Of a stretch of DNA of 64,000 nt, positions 9,016 through 18,654 are shown one piece after another (within the stretch, counting starts at the first letter, position 1; every line of letters starts with the position of its first letter). Where the stretch lies: NCBI GenBank assembly GCA_040218575.1, contig JAVJRE010000006.1:1-64000 (forward strand). The letters are read 5' to 3'. The notes below the pieces were generated by a model. The model was not told the origin of the DNA. It did not search any database and saw nothing but the letters and a program-made list of their open reading frames with translations. Source of the DNA: Alphaproteobacteria bacterium. GTDB lineage: Bacteria; Pseudomonadota; Alphaproteobacteria; JAVJRE01. The translations under genes and the position numbers were made by a program.

Positions 9016-9936
9016 GTGCAGCAGCTCTCCGTGCGTCACCGCACCACCTATCGTTATCGTCGGCCGGTTGCTTTCGGCGAGCACCGCATGATGATGCGTC
9101 CGCGCGACAGCCATGACCTGCGCCTGCTCGACGCCACCCTCACCCTGCAGCCGCGAGCCAGCCGCGTGCGATGGCTGCATGACGTATTCGGCAATTCAGT
9201 GGCCATCGCCAGGTTCGATCAGCCGGCCGACACGCTGATTCTGGAATCGGCCATCACCATCGAACGCTATCCCTTCGTTCAGCCGGACTATCCCATTGAG
9301 GACTATGCGCGGACCCTGCCGTTCAGCTATCCCGCACGCGAGGTGCCGGACCTTGGCCGCACCATAGAGCGTCACTATGCCGATCCCGAGCGGCGGGTGA
9401 CGGACTGGGCGCGGCGCCATATCAATCCGGTCGGCATGACCCAGACGGAAGATTTTCTCATCGCCATCACCCGCGCCATCCAGGCGGAGTTCCGCTATGA
9501 AGCGCGATCCGCGCCCGGCGTACAGAGTCCGGTCGAAACCCTCGATCAAGGCTCGGGCACCTGTCGCGACTTCGCCCTGTTCATGATGGAGGCGGCGCGC
9601 AGCGTCGGCCTGGCGGCACGCTTCGTCTCCGGCTATCTCTATGATCCGGCGCTCGACGCGCCCGGCCGGAAGAACGACGCCGCAAGCCCCGGTCCGACGG
9701 TCGGCGCCGGCGCCTCGCACGCCTGGGTCCAGGTCTATCTGCCTGGCGCCGGCTGGATCGAGTTCGACCCCACCAACGGCGCGCACGGCGGCCACAACCT
9801 GGTGCCCATCGCGGTGGCCCGCGAGCCTGGCCAGGCGCTGCCCGTGGTCGGCACCTATGACGGCACGGCCGACGACCTTCTGGGTATGGAGGTGGAGGTG
9901 AGTGTGCGCCGGCTTCAGGTGGCGCCGGCCGCCTAA
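9016..9936 (+). CDS. Transglutaminase-like cysteine protease family protein
   Basis: This 306-residue protein has the bacterial transglutaminase N-terminal beta domain (HRTTYRYRRPVAFGEHRMMMRPR) followed by the papain-like transglutaminase core. The catalytic triad can be read as Cys183 in GSGTCRDFA, His235 in SHAWVQV and Asp251 in IEFDPTNG. In this setting the enzyme may act as a peptidase or amide-transfer enzyme on the product of the ATP-grasp partner; this is inference. The start is a GTG with GCGAGG about 7 bases upstream. ATG codons further upstream would overlap the alpha-E gene heavily. It is the third gene of the trio, 44 bp downstream of alpha-E. Confidence 0.92.
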   Translation: MQQLSVRHRTTYRYRRPVAFGEHRMMMRPRDSHDLRLLDATLTLQPRASRVRWLHDVFGNSVAIARFDQPADTLILESAITIERYPFVQPDYPIEDYARTLPFSYPAREVPDLGRTIERHYADPERRVTDWARRHINPVGMTQTEDFLIAITRAIQAEFRYEARSAPGVQSPVETLDQGSGTCRDFALFMMEAARSVGLAARFVSGYLYDPALDAPGRKNDAASPGPTVGAGASHAWVQVYLPGAGWIEFDPTNGAHGGHNLVPIAVAREPGQALPVVGTYDGTADDLLGMEVEVSVRRLQVAPAA

Positions 9937-9976
9937 CAGTCCACAGCAAACCGGCCCATCGGCTATACTGGCCGCA

Positions 9977-11950
9977 ATGATCGCTCCCGGCCGCCGACTC
10001 CTTCGCATGGGCTGCATAGACCGCTTGGGGCCCATGGGCCGCACGGCCCGGCGTCCCCCCGATCGCGCCCGCCGCCGCGCCCACCGCCCGGGGCGTCGCG
10101 CCGGACGCCTGGCCCGCATGGTCCTGGCGGCGCTGCTGCCGCTGGCCGGTCTGGCCGCGTGCAGCGGCGGCGATCCGGTCGGCGAGCTCGCCGCCCTGCT
10201 GGACTTCGGCCCGCTCAACGGCGGCGGCTATCAGGTGAGCATCAGCGGGCTCGACGATCTGCCGGACATCCACACCCTGGTGCGCGACTCCTCCGCCCTG
10301 GTGGAGCGCCGCCGCGAGGCGCCGCCAACGCCGGAAGGGCTGGCCCGCCGCGCCGACGCCGACGCCGAACTCATGCGCCGCATCCTGCGCAGCCAGGGAT
10401 TCTACGGCGCCGTGGTGGAAACCCGCATCGATTCCTCGACCGATCCCGTGGCCGTCACTCTGGCGGTGACGCCGGGGCCGCCCTATCTGCTGTCGTCCTA
10501 TGACATCATCTACGAGGATGGCGGGGACGGCCTGCCCGGCGGACCGGCGGCGGTGGACCTGACCCTTGGCGACTGGGCGCGCGCCGCCGACATAGAGGCG
10601 GCGGGGCCGACCCTGCTGCGGCGCATCGGCCGCCAGGGGCACCCCTTTGCCACCATCACCCGCCAGGTGGTGGTGGTCGACCATGACGCCATGGCCGTCG
10701 CCGTCGCCCTGCAGGTGGCGGAAGGTCCGCATCTGACCTATGGCCCGACCAGCGCCAGTGGCCTGGTGCGGGTGCGGCCCGACTATGTGGCCGGCTTCAT
10801 CCCCTGGCAGCCGGGCGAGACGGTCAGCACCCGGCAAATGGATCAGGTGGAGGAAGAGCTGCGCCAGACCCGTCTGTTTGAGTTCGTCGCGGTCTCCGCC
10901 CAGAGACCGCCGGCCGCGCAAACCGTCCGGGCCGGCGCCGCCCCGCCGGTGCAGGCCGCGCCGATTCTCATTGAAACACTCGAGGCGCCACCGCGCTCCA
11001 TCGGCCTCGGCGGCGACTACACAACAGAGACCGGCCCCGGCGCCACCGCCACATGGGAGCACCGCAACTTCTTCGGGCGCAACGAAACCCTCGCCTTTCG
11101 CGGCCGCCTGACCGGGCCGGAGCAACGGGCCGCGGCGGATTTCGCCAAGCCCCATTTCCGCCACCGCAACCAGTCGCTGCTGCTCAACAGCGAGACCCTG
11201 GTGGAGGACGGCGACGCCTTCGACGAAAAAACCATCTCCGGATTCGCCGGCCTGCAGCGGCCCATCGGCAATGACTGGTCGGTCCGCTGGGGCGGCGCCC
11301 TGGAATACACCGAGCAGGCCAATAGCGAAGGCGAGGCCGATTCCGTCATCGCCGGCCTGCCCGTGCGTTTTCTTCGCGATACCTCCGACGACCCGCTCGA
11401 CCCGACCACCGGCAGCCGCGTCGCCTTCAGCCTCATTCCGGCGGTGTCGCTGGGCGATTCCAATGGGCGTTTCCTGACCCTGGAGGAAACCACCAGCCGC
11501 TACTGGCCGCTGACCGAAGACCGCTCGCTGGTGGCTGCCGGTCGCCTGCGTCTCGGCGTGGTCCTTGGCGCGGACCGGTTGGACCTGCCGCCCAGCCGCC
11601 GCTTCTATGGTGGCGGGGCCGGCTCGGTGCGCGGCTATGGCCAGGACTCGCTCGGTCGTCTCGACGCCAGCGGAGCGGCGGTGGGCGGCAGGTCCATTGT
11701 GGAGTTCGGTGGCGAGCTGCGCGCCCGTCTCAGCGAGACCATCGGCGTCGTGCCGTTTCTGGAGGCCGGCAACTCCTATGACCGGCTGGTGCCGCAGGCC
11801 AATGAGCGGCTGCAATGGGCCGCCGGTGTGGGCCTGCGCTATTTCACCGTGATCGGCCCGCTGCGCCTCGACCTGGCCTTTCCGCTCAATCGCCGGCGCG
11901 AGCTGGACAGCACCTACGAACTCTATTTCAGCATCGGCCAGGCCTTCTGA
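9977..11950 (+). CDS. tamA: Outer-membrane BamA/TamA-family protein
   Basis: This 657-residue protein has a basic N-terminus, a hydrophobic signal segment (MVLAALLPLAGLAAC), POTRA-like domains in the first half and a C-terminal 16-strand Omp85 barrel. Barrel hallmarks include an FYGGGAGSVRGYG segment and a terminal strand ending in phenylalanine (YFSIGQAF). TamA works with inner-membrane-anchored TamB in moving lipids or proteins to the outer membrane. The next gene is tamB and overlaps the stop codon by one base (TGATG). The start is uncertain: ATG at 9977, 10007, 10034 and 10118 are in frame. The last would begin right at the signal peptide and place a cysteine at its end, as in a lipoprotein. 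Confidence 0.9.
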   Translation: MIAPGRRLLRMGCIDRLGPMGRTARRPPDRARRRAHRPGRRAGRLARMVLAALLPLAGLAACSGGDPVGELAALLDFGPLNGGGYQVSISGLDDLPDIHTLVRDSSALVERRREAPPTPEGLARRADADAELMRRILRSQGFYGAVVETRIDSSTDPVAVTLAVTPGPPYLLSSYDIIYEDGGDGLPGGPAAVDLTLGDWARAADIEAAGPTLLRRIGRQGHPFATITRQVVVVDHDAMAVAVALQVAEGPHLTYGPTSASGLVRVRPDYVAGFIPWQPGETVSTRQMDQVEEELRQTRLFEFVAVSAQRPPAAQTVRAGAAPPVQAAPILIETLEAPPRSIGLGGDYTTETGPGATATWEHRNFFGRNETLAFRGRLTGPEQRAAADFAKPHFRHRNQSLLLNSETLVEDGDAFDEKTISGFAGLQRPIGNDWSVRWGGALEYTEQANSEGEADSVIAGLPVRFLRDTSDDPLDPTTGSRVAFSLIPAVSLGDSNGRFLTLEETTSRYWPLTEDRSLVAAGRLRLGVVLGADRLDLPPSRRFYGGGAGSVRGYGQDSLGRLDASGAAVGGRSIVEFGGELRARLSETIGVVPFLEAGNSYDRLVPQANERLQWAAGVGLRYFTVIGPLRLDLAFPLNRRRELDSTYELYFSIGQAF

Positions 11951-14900
11951 TGAGTCGCCGCCGCCCGTGGTTGTACCGTCCGTGGCTGTGGATCCCCGGC
12001 CTGGGCCTGGCTCTGCTGCTGCTGGCGGCAGCCTTTGCCCACACCCCGCCCGGCCGCACCCTGCTGGCGGACGCCATCGGCCAGGCTCTCTCCACCCCTC
12101 ACATGACCGCCCGCGTCGAAGGCCTGTCGGGCCTGCTGCCCTTCAGCCCGGCCATCGCCCGCCTCAGCCTGAGTGACGCCGGCCGACCGCAGGACGGCCC
12201 GTGGCTGGTGGCCGAAGACCTCTCGCTTTCCGTCCGGCCCCTGCCGTTGCTTGGCGGCCGCCTCGATCTGCCGCGGCTGTACGCCGCCACCGTCACGCTT
12301 CACCGACCGCCACCGGCGACGGCGTCCACCGATTCCGCGCCGGACCCGGCGGCGCTGCTGGACCAGGCCCGTCGCCTGCGTCGTCTCAACCTCACCCTGC
12401 CCCGGGTGGTGCTGACAGAGGCCGTCGCCGGCCAGCCCATGGTCTTTGCCCTTGACGCCCGGCTCCACCAGCCCGATGGCGTCGCCACCGCCCACCTCAG
12501 TCTGAGCACCCGTGGCGATGGCGCCGGCGACGGAAGCGAGGGGACGGCAGGAAACCAGGTGGCCGCCTCACGGGCGCGGCTCGATTGGGATGGCGCCGCC
12601 GGCCGTTTCGACCTGGACGTGGATTTGCGCCCCGCCTTCACCAGCGGCCTGGCCCGGGGGTTCGCTCTGCCGCTGCTCGACGGCATCGCTCTCCGCCTCA
12701 CCGGCTCCGGCGATACCGTCGCGTGGGCCGGCGATCTCTCGCTGCACACGGGCGCTGGCGGCCGCCTGAGCGCCCGTCTCGCGGCCGACCTTGCCGGGCC
12801 GCCGGCCCTGCGCCTGGATGGTCAGGCGTCCGCCTTCGCCGGCCTGCCGGCCATCGCCCCCGGCCTGCCGGCGGACTTCACCTTCACCGCTGCCGCCGTC
12901 CTTGACCCGGCCCACATCCGTTTCAGCCAGGCGACCCTTGACGCGCCAGACCTGCAGGCGACTCTGGTCGGCGCCATCAGCCGCGATCTCGCCGACAGCG
13001 ATCTCCGTCTGACCGTCCGGCTTAGCGACGATCAGCCGTTTCGCGACCTCGCCGCCTTCGGTTTCGCGACCGCCGCTATTGACCTGCACGCCACCGGCCC
13101 GCTGGCCCGACCGGCTCTCGACCTGTCGGCGGAACTGGATGGGGCCAGCCTGGCCGGCATGGCCATCGGCCGTACCACGCTCACCGCCAGCACACGAACG
13201 CCCGCCGCCGGCGACGCCTGGACAATCGCCGCGCAGGCCACCAGCAGTGGCGCCCGGCTCGAGTCACCGTGGCTCGCCTTTCTGGCCGGCGACTCCCTGC
13301 AGGCCAGCAGCGATCTGCGCCTCGCCGCCGACGGTGGCCGCCTTCGCCTGGCGTCGTGGCGGCTCGCCACGCTGGACAAGGGGGCGCCGCGTTTCGCGGC
13401 CCATGGCGACGCTACTGTGGATTTCGCCGGGTCCCGCTTTGACCTGCTGGCGGAGATGCAGGTGACCGCCGCACCCACCGACCTGCTGCCGGCCGCGCTG
13501 CACGATGCCACCGCCGATGGCACGGTGCTGCTGCAGATCGCCGGCGGCCGGAGCGCCGCCACCATCTCCGGCCGTCTGATGGCCAACTCGGATGATCCGC
13601 TGGTTGCCGCCCTCGGCCGGGCGGTGACCCTGTCGGCCGAGCTCCGCCAGGCGGACGATGGCGTCTGGCAGGCCGATGATGTGCGGCTGGATTCAGACAC
13701 GGCCCGCCTTACCGGCCGGCTCCACTTCGATCCCGCCGCCGACCATCTGGCCTTCAGCCACCGTCTGGATGTGGCCGCCCTTCCCGCTGATCTGCTGCCG
13801 GCCGCGACCGCATTGGGCGGGCTGACCCTGGCCGGCGACCTGACGCTCAGTAGCGATGATCTCAACTGGTCGGGAGCCGGCGAACTGCGTCAGGTGGCGG
13901 CCGGCCCAATAGCGCTTGCCCGGCTTAACCTGTCCGGCGAAGCCGCCTTGTCGGGCGATATTCATTCCGGTCGTCTGACTCTCACCCAGCCGCATACCGG
14001 CGGCGATGATCCGGTGTTGCCCGGCCTCACTCTGGTCTGGCGCGGCGACGGTGCCGGCGCCAGGTTTGATGCCACCGCCGCACCCGGCCCCGTCCTTGCC
14101 GGCACCGCTTCCGCCACCCTTGCCCGCCATGGCGGGCTACGCGCCGCATCGGCCGATATCACCCGGGCCGATCTGGCCTTGCTGACGCGACTGGTGCCGG
14201 TGGCGACCACGGAAGGTGCGGCGAGCGCGGAAGGCATCGTCTCGCTGACCGCCCGGCTGACCCCCCATGGCGAGAGCGGGGGTCTGCGGCTGACCCTCGA
14301 CGCCGCCGCGGATCACCTGGCCCTATGGCCCGGCGGTGCCACCGGTCAGGCGCCGATCATCGGAGCCGGGCGGGTGGGCCTGACCGCCGCCCTCGACCTG
14401 CCGGCCGCCGGCGCGCCCGCCCATGCGGTGGCCGGCCGCCTCGACCTGCAGGCATCCAACGCCTCCCTGGCCGGGGTTTCCGTCGCCACCCTGTCGGCCA
14501 GCCTCGATGGCGCGGCCGACGGCTTTGCCTTTGCCCTCGACCTGTCGCCGGTCTTCGCGCCGGCCGACCCGAACCGCGGCCCGACCCGAATCGCGGCGCG
14601 GGGTCAGGCCAGCGCCACCGGCCAGCGTTGGGCCATCGCGCTCGATAGGCTCAGCCTTGCCCATGGCCGGCGCAGCGGAGAACTGACCCGACCGGCCCGG
14701 CTTGTGATTGCGCCGGACGGGGCGGGCCTCGGCGCAATGGAACTGGCCGATCTGGACTTCGCCGGCGATGCCGGCCGCCTCTCCGCCAGCTTCGCTGTGT
14801 CGCCGGACTCGCTGGCCGGCACACTGGATCTGGCCGATCTGGATCTGGCGCTTCTGGAGTTGGTCAGCCCCGGCTGGCCCCTGGCCGGTCGGCTGGACGC

Positions 14901-16680
14901 GGCCCTGACCCTGGCCGGCACCCCGGCCAGGCCGCTTGCCACCCTCAGACTCGGCTCGTCGGACCTGCATGGGGTGCTGGTCAGCACACCATCGCCAAAC
15001 GTCACACCACAAAGCGTCATGGCCCGGCTCGACGCCAGTCTGGACTATGCGGACGGCGCATTGGCGGTGGATATCAGCGCCAGCCGTATTGCCCCCTCCG
15101 GTGCGGACATATCTGACGAAGCCCGGTCGGGCAACGCTTCGTCTGCCGTCGCCCTATCCGACCCCGCCCGCCCGGACGAGGCCGCCTCCGCCACCGCCGC
15201 GCCGTCCACGGGCCTCGCCATTGCCGATACACACTCGCGCGATGACGACACCGCCCGCCTTGACCGCCTGACGCTGGCCGGTACCGTGCCGCTGGACTTC
15301 GCCATCGATCCCTTCGTCCTGGCGCCGGCCGGCGACCGCGCCCTCGCCCTCACCGCCGATGGCACCGTTTCCGCTGGCTGGCTCGGCGACCTGCTGCTCG
15401 GCCCCGACCACCGCCTGGCCGGCCGCATCGAACTGACCGGCCGCGCCGAGGGCACGCCTGACAATCCGCGACTGGACGGCCGCATGGCCATGGCCGATGG
15501 CGCCTATATCAACACGGTGGCGGGGCTCAGCCTGACCGCGCTGAACGCCAGTGTGGTGGCCAGTGAGAGCACCGCGCAGGTCCAGCTTACCAGCCAGACC
15601 GCCGGCGGCGGCGCGCTGGAAGCCAGTGGCCACATGCGCTTTGCCGCCGCCGGTGCCAGCAACGATGTGAGCAACGGTGTGACCGCCGGTCTGAGCGAAC
15701 CGGTGTTCGATGTGCGTATCGGTCTCGATGAAGCGCGTCTGGTCAACCGCGATGAGGTCACCGCCCTGGCCAGCGGCGCCCTGTCTCTGGCCGGGCCGCT
15801 GTCGGGCCTGCGTCTGTCGGGCGCGCTGGTGATGGAGCCGGTGGAGGTGAGCCTGGCCGGCCGCCTGCCACCCGGTGTGGCGGAGCTGGCGGTGGTGGAG
15901 ATCGGCGGCGCCGAACGCCCGCAGGTGGCCGCGCCCGATGACCCGGCGAGCGATGGCCTTTCCCTGGCGCTCGATCTGACCCTGCAGTTTCCCCGCCGCC
16001 TGTTCGTCCGTGGCCTGGGCCTCGATTCCGAATGGCAGGGGGCGCTGGAAGTCAGCGGCGATATCGGCCAGCCGCTGGTTGACGGCGATCTGGCCTTTGT
16101 TCGTGGCAGCTATAGCTTTGCCGGACGCGCCTTCTCACTGGACGGCAGCACCATCCAGGTGCGGCCAGTGAACGGTGTCAACCAGCTCAGCCTCGGGGTG
16201 CGCGCCACACGGCAGATTCCCGGCGGCACCGCCATCATCGACATCACCGGCCCGCCCAGCGCACCGCAGCTTGCGGTCAGTTCCGATCCGCCCCTGCCGC
16301 AAGAGGAAGTGCTGTCGCGGGTGATCTTCGATCGCGCCAGCGCCCGGCTGACCGCCATAGAGGCGGCGCAACTGGCTCAGTCCGCCGCGGCCCTCTCGGG
16401 CAGCGGTGGGGCCGGGCCCGACGTGCTGGGCTGGGCGCGACAGATCCTCGGCGTCGATCAACTGGATATCACGCCCGGCGACGGGAATGGCGGTGGGCCC
16501 GGCCTGCGCGCCGGCCGCTATGTGGGCGAAGGCATCTTCATCGGCGCCCGGCAGGGGACCGATGCCGGCAGCACCGCCGCCACAGTGGAGATCGAGGTCA
16601 CGCCCAACATCTCGCTGGAAAGCGATGTGGGCCAGACCGGCTCCGGCCGCGTCGGCTTCCTGTGGAACTGGAGCTACTAG
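11950..16680 (+). CDS. tamB: Translocation and assembly module protein TamB
   Basis: This 1576-residue protein has one N-terminal membrane helix (WIPGLGLALLLLAAAFAHT) and a very long repetitive Ala/Leu/Asp/Gly-rich body. That body is predicted to form a beta-taco groove, and it ends in the conserved TamB (DUF490) C-terminal domain. The last stretch shows the family pattern GSYSFAGRAFSLDG, then SEPPLPQEE-like SDPPLPQEEVLSRVIFD, and a final FLWNWSY. It spans the periplasm and is thought to carry phospholipid between the membranes. The start overlaps the tamA stop codon, so the two are translationally coupled. The central part is poorly conserved, as usual for the family. Confidence 0.93.
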   Translation: MSRRRPWLYRPWLWIPGLGLALLLLAAAFAHTPPGRTLLADAIGQALSTPHMTARVEGLSGLLPFSPAIARLSLSDAGRPQDGPWLVAEDLSLSVRPLPLLGGRLDLPRLYAATVTLHRPPPATASTDSAPDPAALLDQARRLRRLNLTLPRVVLTEAVAGQPMVFALDARLHQPDGVATAHLSLSTRGDGAGDGSEGTAGNQVAASRARLDWDGAAGRFDLDVDLRPAFTSGLARGFALPLLDGIALRLTGSGDTVAWAGDLSLHTGAGGRLSARLAADLAGPPALRLDGQASAFAGLPAIAPGLPADFTFTAAAVLDPAHIRFSQATLDAPDLQATLVGAISRDLADSDLRLTVRLSDDQPFRDLAAFGFATAAIDLHATGPLARPALDLSAELDGASLAGMAIGRTTLTASTRTPAAGDAWTIAAQATSSGARLESPWLAFLAGDSLQASSDLRLAADGGRLRLASWRLATLDKGAPRFAAHGDATVDFAGSRFDLLAEMQVTAAPTDLLPAALHDATADGTVLLQIAGGRSAATISGRLMANSDDPLVAALGRAVTLSAELRQADDGVWQADDVRLDSDTARLTGRLHFDPAADHLAFSHRLDVAALPADLLPAATALGGLTLAGDLTLSSDDLNWSGAGELRQVAAGPIALARLNLSGEAALSGDIHSGRLTLTQPHTGGDDPVLPGLTLVWRGDGAGARFDATAAPGPVLAGTASATLARHGGLRAASADITRADLALLTRLVPVATTEGAASAEGIVSLTARLTPHGESGGLRLTLDAAADHLALWPGGATGQAPIIGAGRVGLTAALDLPAAGAPAHAVAGRLDLQASNASLAGVSVATLSASLDGAADGFAFALDLSPVFAPADPNRGPTRIAARGQASATGQRWAIALDRLSLAHGRRSGELTRPARLVIAPDGAGLGAMELADLDFAGDAGRLSASFAVSPDSLAGTLDLADLDLALLELVSPGWPLAGRLDAALTLAGTPARPLATLRLGSSDLHGVLVSTPSPNVTPQSVMARLDASLDYADGALAVDISASRIAPSGADISDEARSGNASSAVALSDPARPDEAASATAAPSTGLAIADTHSRDDDTARLDRLTLAGTVPLDFAIDPFVLAPAGDRALALTADGTVSAGWLGDLLLGPDHRLAGRIELTGRAEGTPDNPRLDGRMAMADGAYINTVAGLSLTALNASVVASESTAQVQLTSQTAGGGALEASGHMRFAAAGASNDVSNGVTAGLSEPVFDVRIGLDEARLVNRDEVTALASGALSLAGPLSGLRLSGALVMEPVEVSLAGRLPPGVAELAVVEIGGAERPQVAAPDDPASDGLSLALDLTLQFPRRLFVRGLGLDSEWQGALEVSGDIGQPLVDGDLAFVRGSYSFAGRAFSLDGSTIQVRPVNGVNQLSLGVRATRQIPGGTAIIDITGPPSAPQLAVSSDPPLPQEEVLSRVIFDRASARLTAIEAAQLAQSAAALSGSGGAGPDVLGWARQILGVDQLDITPGDGNGGGPGLRAGRYVGEGIFIGARQGTDAGSTAATVEIEVTPNISLESDVGQTGSGRVGFLWNWSY

Positions 16681-16784
16681 AGAGGGAGGTTGGATGGCTG
16701 GATTTCTTGGCCGGAGCAACGGTAGAAACCCGGCTTGCTGGTAGCCGTTTGGGCTTTGTGAAGAAAAAAAAGGGGGGGAAAGTC

Positions 16785-17102
16785 ATGGCCAGGGGAAAGC
16801 TGAAGGATTCGTCCACTAGCAGAGATGTTCTGAAGAGTGGCGCAATGGTTGTAGCGGTCGGAGCCGCTGCGCTCTCCATCCCCACGGCCGTGGAGGCCGC
16901 GACGGACATTCCCGCTTCAGCCCAGGGGAAATGCGCGACATGTCGCTATTGGGGTGGAGTGCGAAAGATATCGACCGACGGCCAGACCGTCAGCGCTGAC
17001 GGCAAGGGCTGGTGCAACAACCCGGACAGCCCCGTTTATCAGAAGCAAACTGGCCCGACCCAGGGCGCGCCCGTATGGACCAGATGGGATGCGCTGAGCT
17101 GA
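16785..17102 (+). CDS. Small exported protein with a three-cysteine CxxC...C motif
   Basis: This 105-residue protein is not recognised. Residues 18-38 are hydrophobic and Ala/Val-rich and end in VEAA, so export is likely. The mature part carries three cysteines: C50 and C53 in CATCRYWGG and C77 in GKGWCNNPDSPVY. It also has a C-terminal PVWTRWDAL segment. The spacing recalls small iron-sulfur or zinc-binding proteins such as HiPIP, whose last cysteine also sits in a GWC motif. HiPIPs, however, need four cysteines. The ATG follows GGGGGGGA at 16772-16779, which is a good ribosome-binding site placed after an A8 run. The gene lies between tamB and the convergent parB. Confidence 0.7.
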   Translation: MARGKLKDSSTSRDVLKSGAMVVAVGAAALSIPTAVEAATDIPASAQGKCATCRYWGGVRKISTDGQTVSADGKGWCNNPDSPVYQKQTGPTQGAPVWTRWDALS

Positions 17103-17264
17103 CCAGTACCACGCGTAAGTTCGGACGCTTCCCGCCAAACGCCTGACCCGCCATTCGTCGCCGCCACGGACTGTATTGTGACCGTGACGGCTTGACCGGA
17201 CCGGGCTCGCGACCGCGCCATTCTAACCGCACTTGGCGGAAAGTTGCTCCTCCGCGAGGGGCCC

Positions 17265-18590
17265 CTACATCCGGAACGGATCGTCGTCCTTCAGCGGTTC
17301 GTCATCGCCATCATCATCCGCGTCATCGTCGAAGCCGCCCGGCGTCGGGCCCTCGCTTCGTGCGCCGCTCGCCGCCGCCGCGCCACCTGTGCCCGGCCCG
17401 CGCCGTCCCGCACCGTCGGTGCGCCCGCCGTCCAGCAGTTTCAGCGCCTGCTCGTGGCTCATGGGGCCGCCGCGCTGCAGCCGGCGCAGCACATCGTCGA
17501 GCTGTTCCAGCGTCTTGTAGTGAATGATGAGCTCGCCGCGCTCCTGTCCGCCGCCGGGCTTGCCCAGCAGCCGCACGGTCACTCTGAGGCCCAGAAGCGC
17601 CGACAGATCCTGTTCCAGCCGCCGCGTATCCGCGTCCTTGACCGGCCCCTGGCCGCTGGCGCCGCGCGGCGCGCCGGCCTTGCGGTCGGCCTGGCGTCGG
17701 GCCAGGCCCTCGGTCTGCCGCACCGACAGGCCGCGCCGTACCGCCTCCATGGCCAGCGCCGTCGGGTCCGGCGCGCTGATCAGCGCCCGGCCGTGGCCGG
17801 CGCTCAACCGCCCTTCATCCACCATGCGCCGCACCGGCTCCGGCAGGCTCAACATGCGCAGCGCATTGGCCACGTAGCTGCGGCTCTTGTTCAGGTCACG
17901 GGCCAGGGCATCCTGGGTGTGGCCGAATTCATCCACCAGCCGCTGATAGGCCTCCGCCTCTTCGATGGGACTCAGGTCCTGGCGCTGAATATTCTCGATC
18001 AGCGCGAATTCCAGGGCGTCGGAATCCTCCAGCTCACGCACCACCACGGGGATCTCGTGCAGGCGGGCGCGCTGGGCCGCGCGCCAGCGCCGCTCGCCGG
18101 CGACAATCTCGAACCGTCCCACCTGCCCTGGCAATGGCCGCACCAGAACCGGTTGCAGCACGCCGCGCTGGCGCACCGAGTCGGCCAGCGCCTTCATCTC
18201 TTCCTCAGCAAAGGCATGACGCGGCTGAAAGCGTCCCGGCTGCAGCAAATCCACCGCCAGCATTCTGGCGCCGCGCGCCGTCGGGCCAAGCGCGCCATAG
18301 CGGGCATCGGCCACGCCCGCCACCGCTGGTGCGACCGGTGCCGGCGGCGTCGCGGCGGCAGCCTTACCGTGTGCGCCGGCGCCGGACGCAGTTCCGGCTG
18401 CGGGCGCGGGAGTTTGTTCGGCCGGGCGGCCGCTGGCCGGCTCACCGCCGCCTGCGGGCAGCCCCGGCGTCACCGGTGCCTCCTCACCCAGCAGGGCAGA
18501 AAGACCGCGTCCCAGGCGCTGCGCCGGCCGGTTGCCGCCGCCGCCTGATGCTGACGGCTTGTTGGTGTCGGAGGTGTCGTCAGGAGTCAT
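17265..18590 (-). CDS. parB: Chromosome-partitioning protein ParB
   Basis: This 441-residue ParB is the CTPase clamp that loads at parS and spreads on DNA to direct origin segregation. The core is complete: a VDLLQPGRFQPRHAFAEEE segment, the GERRWRAAQRA box, ENIQRQDLSPIEEAEAY, and the helix-turn-helix KSRSYVANALRMLSLP. A C-terminal dimerisation domain follows (ELIIHYKTLEQLDDVLRRL). A short ParA-stimulating N-terminus, RLGRGLSALLG, precedes an Ala/Pro/Gly-rich linker of about 80 residues. An acidic Asp-rich tail (about 20 residues) ends the protein. The ATG at 18590 is chosen because sequence upstream is unlike the family. It lies 64 bp after parA in the same operon. Confidence 0.95.
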   Translation of the reverse strand: MTPDDTSDTNKPSASGGGGNRPAQRLGRGLSALLGEEAPVTPGLPAGGGEPASGRPAEQTPAPAAGTASGAGAHGKAAAATPPAPVAPAVAGVADARYGALGPTARGARMLAVDLLQPGRFQPRHAFAEEEMKALADSVRQRGVLQPVLVRPLPGQVGRFEIVAGERRWRAAQRARLHEIPVVVRELEDSDALEFALIENIQRQDLSPIEEAEAYQRLVDEFGHTQDALARDLNKSRSYVANALRMLSLPEPVRRMVDEGRLSAGHGRALISAPDPTALAMEAVRRGLSVRQTEGLARRQADRKAGAPRGASGQGPVKDADTRRLEQDLSALLGLRVTVRLLGKPGGGQERGELIIHYKTLEQLDDVLRRLQRGGPMSHEQALKLLDGGRTDGAGRRGPGTGGAAAASGARSEGPTPGGFDDDADDDGDDEPLKDDDPFRM

Positions 18591-18654
18591 GGCGCGGTGT
18601 GTCCTGCCAGCCGTGGATCGTTGAGGGTCAAAGCGGGTGGGTGCGGCCTGTTGT

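Noticed and set aside
9581-11815. A long open frame on the minus strand opposite tamA
   Set aside because: The plus-strand frame encodes a recognisable Omp85 protein with signal peptide and terminal phenylalanine. The minus frame has no family features.
16785-17102. Calling the small cysteine protein a HiPIP
   Set aside because: HiPIPs need four cysteines for the cluster and only three are present, although the GWC context is similar.
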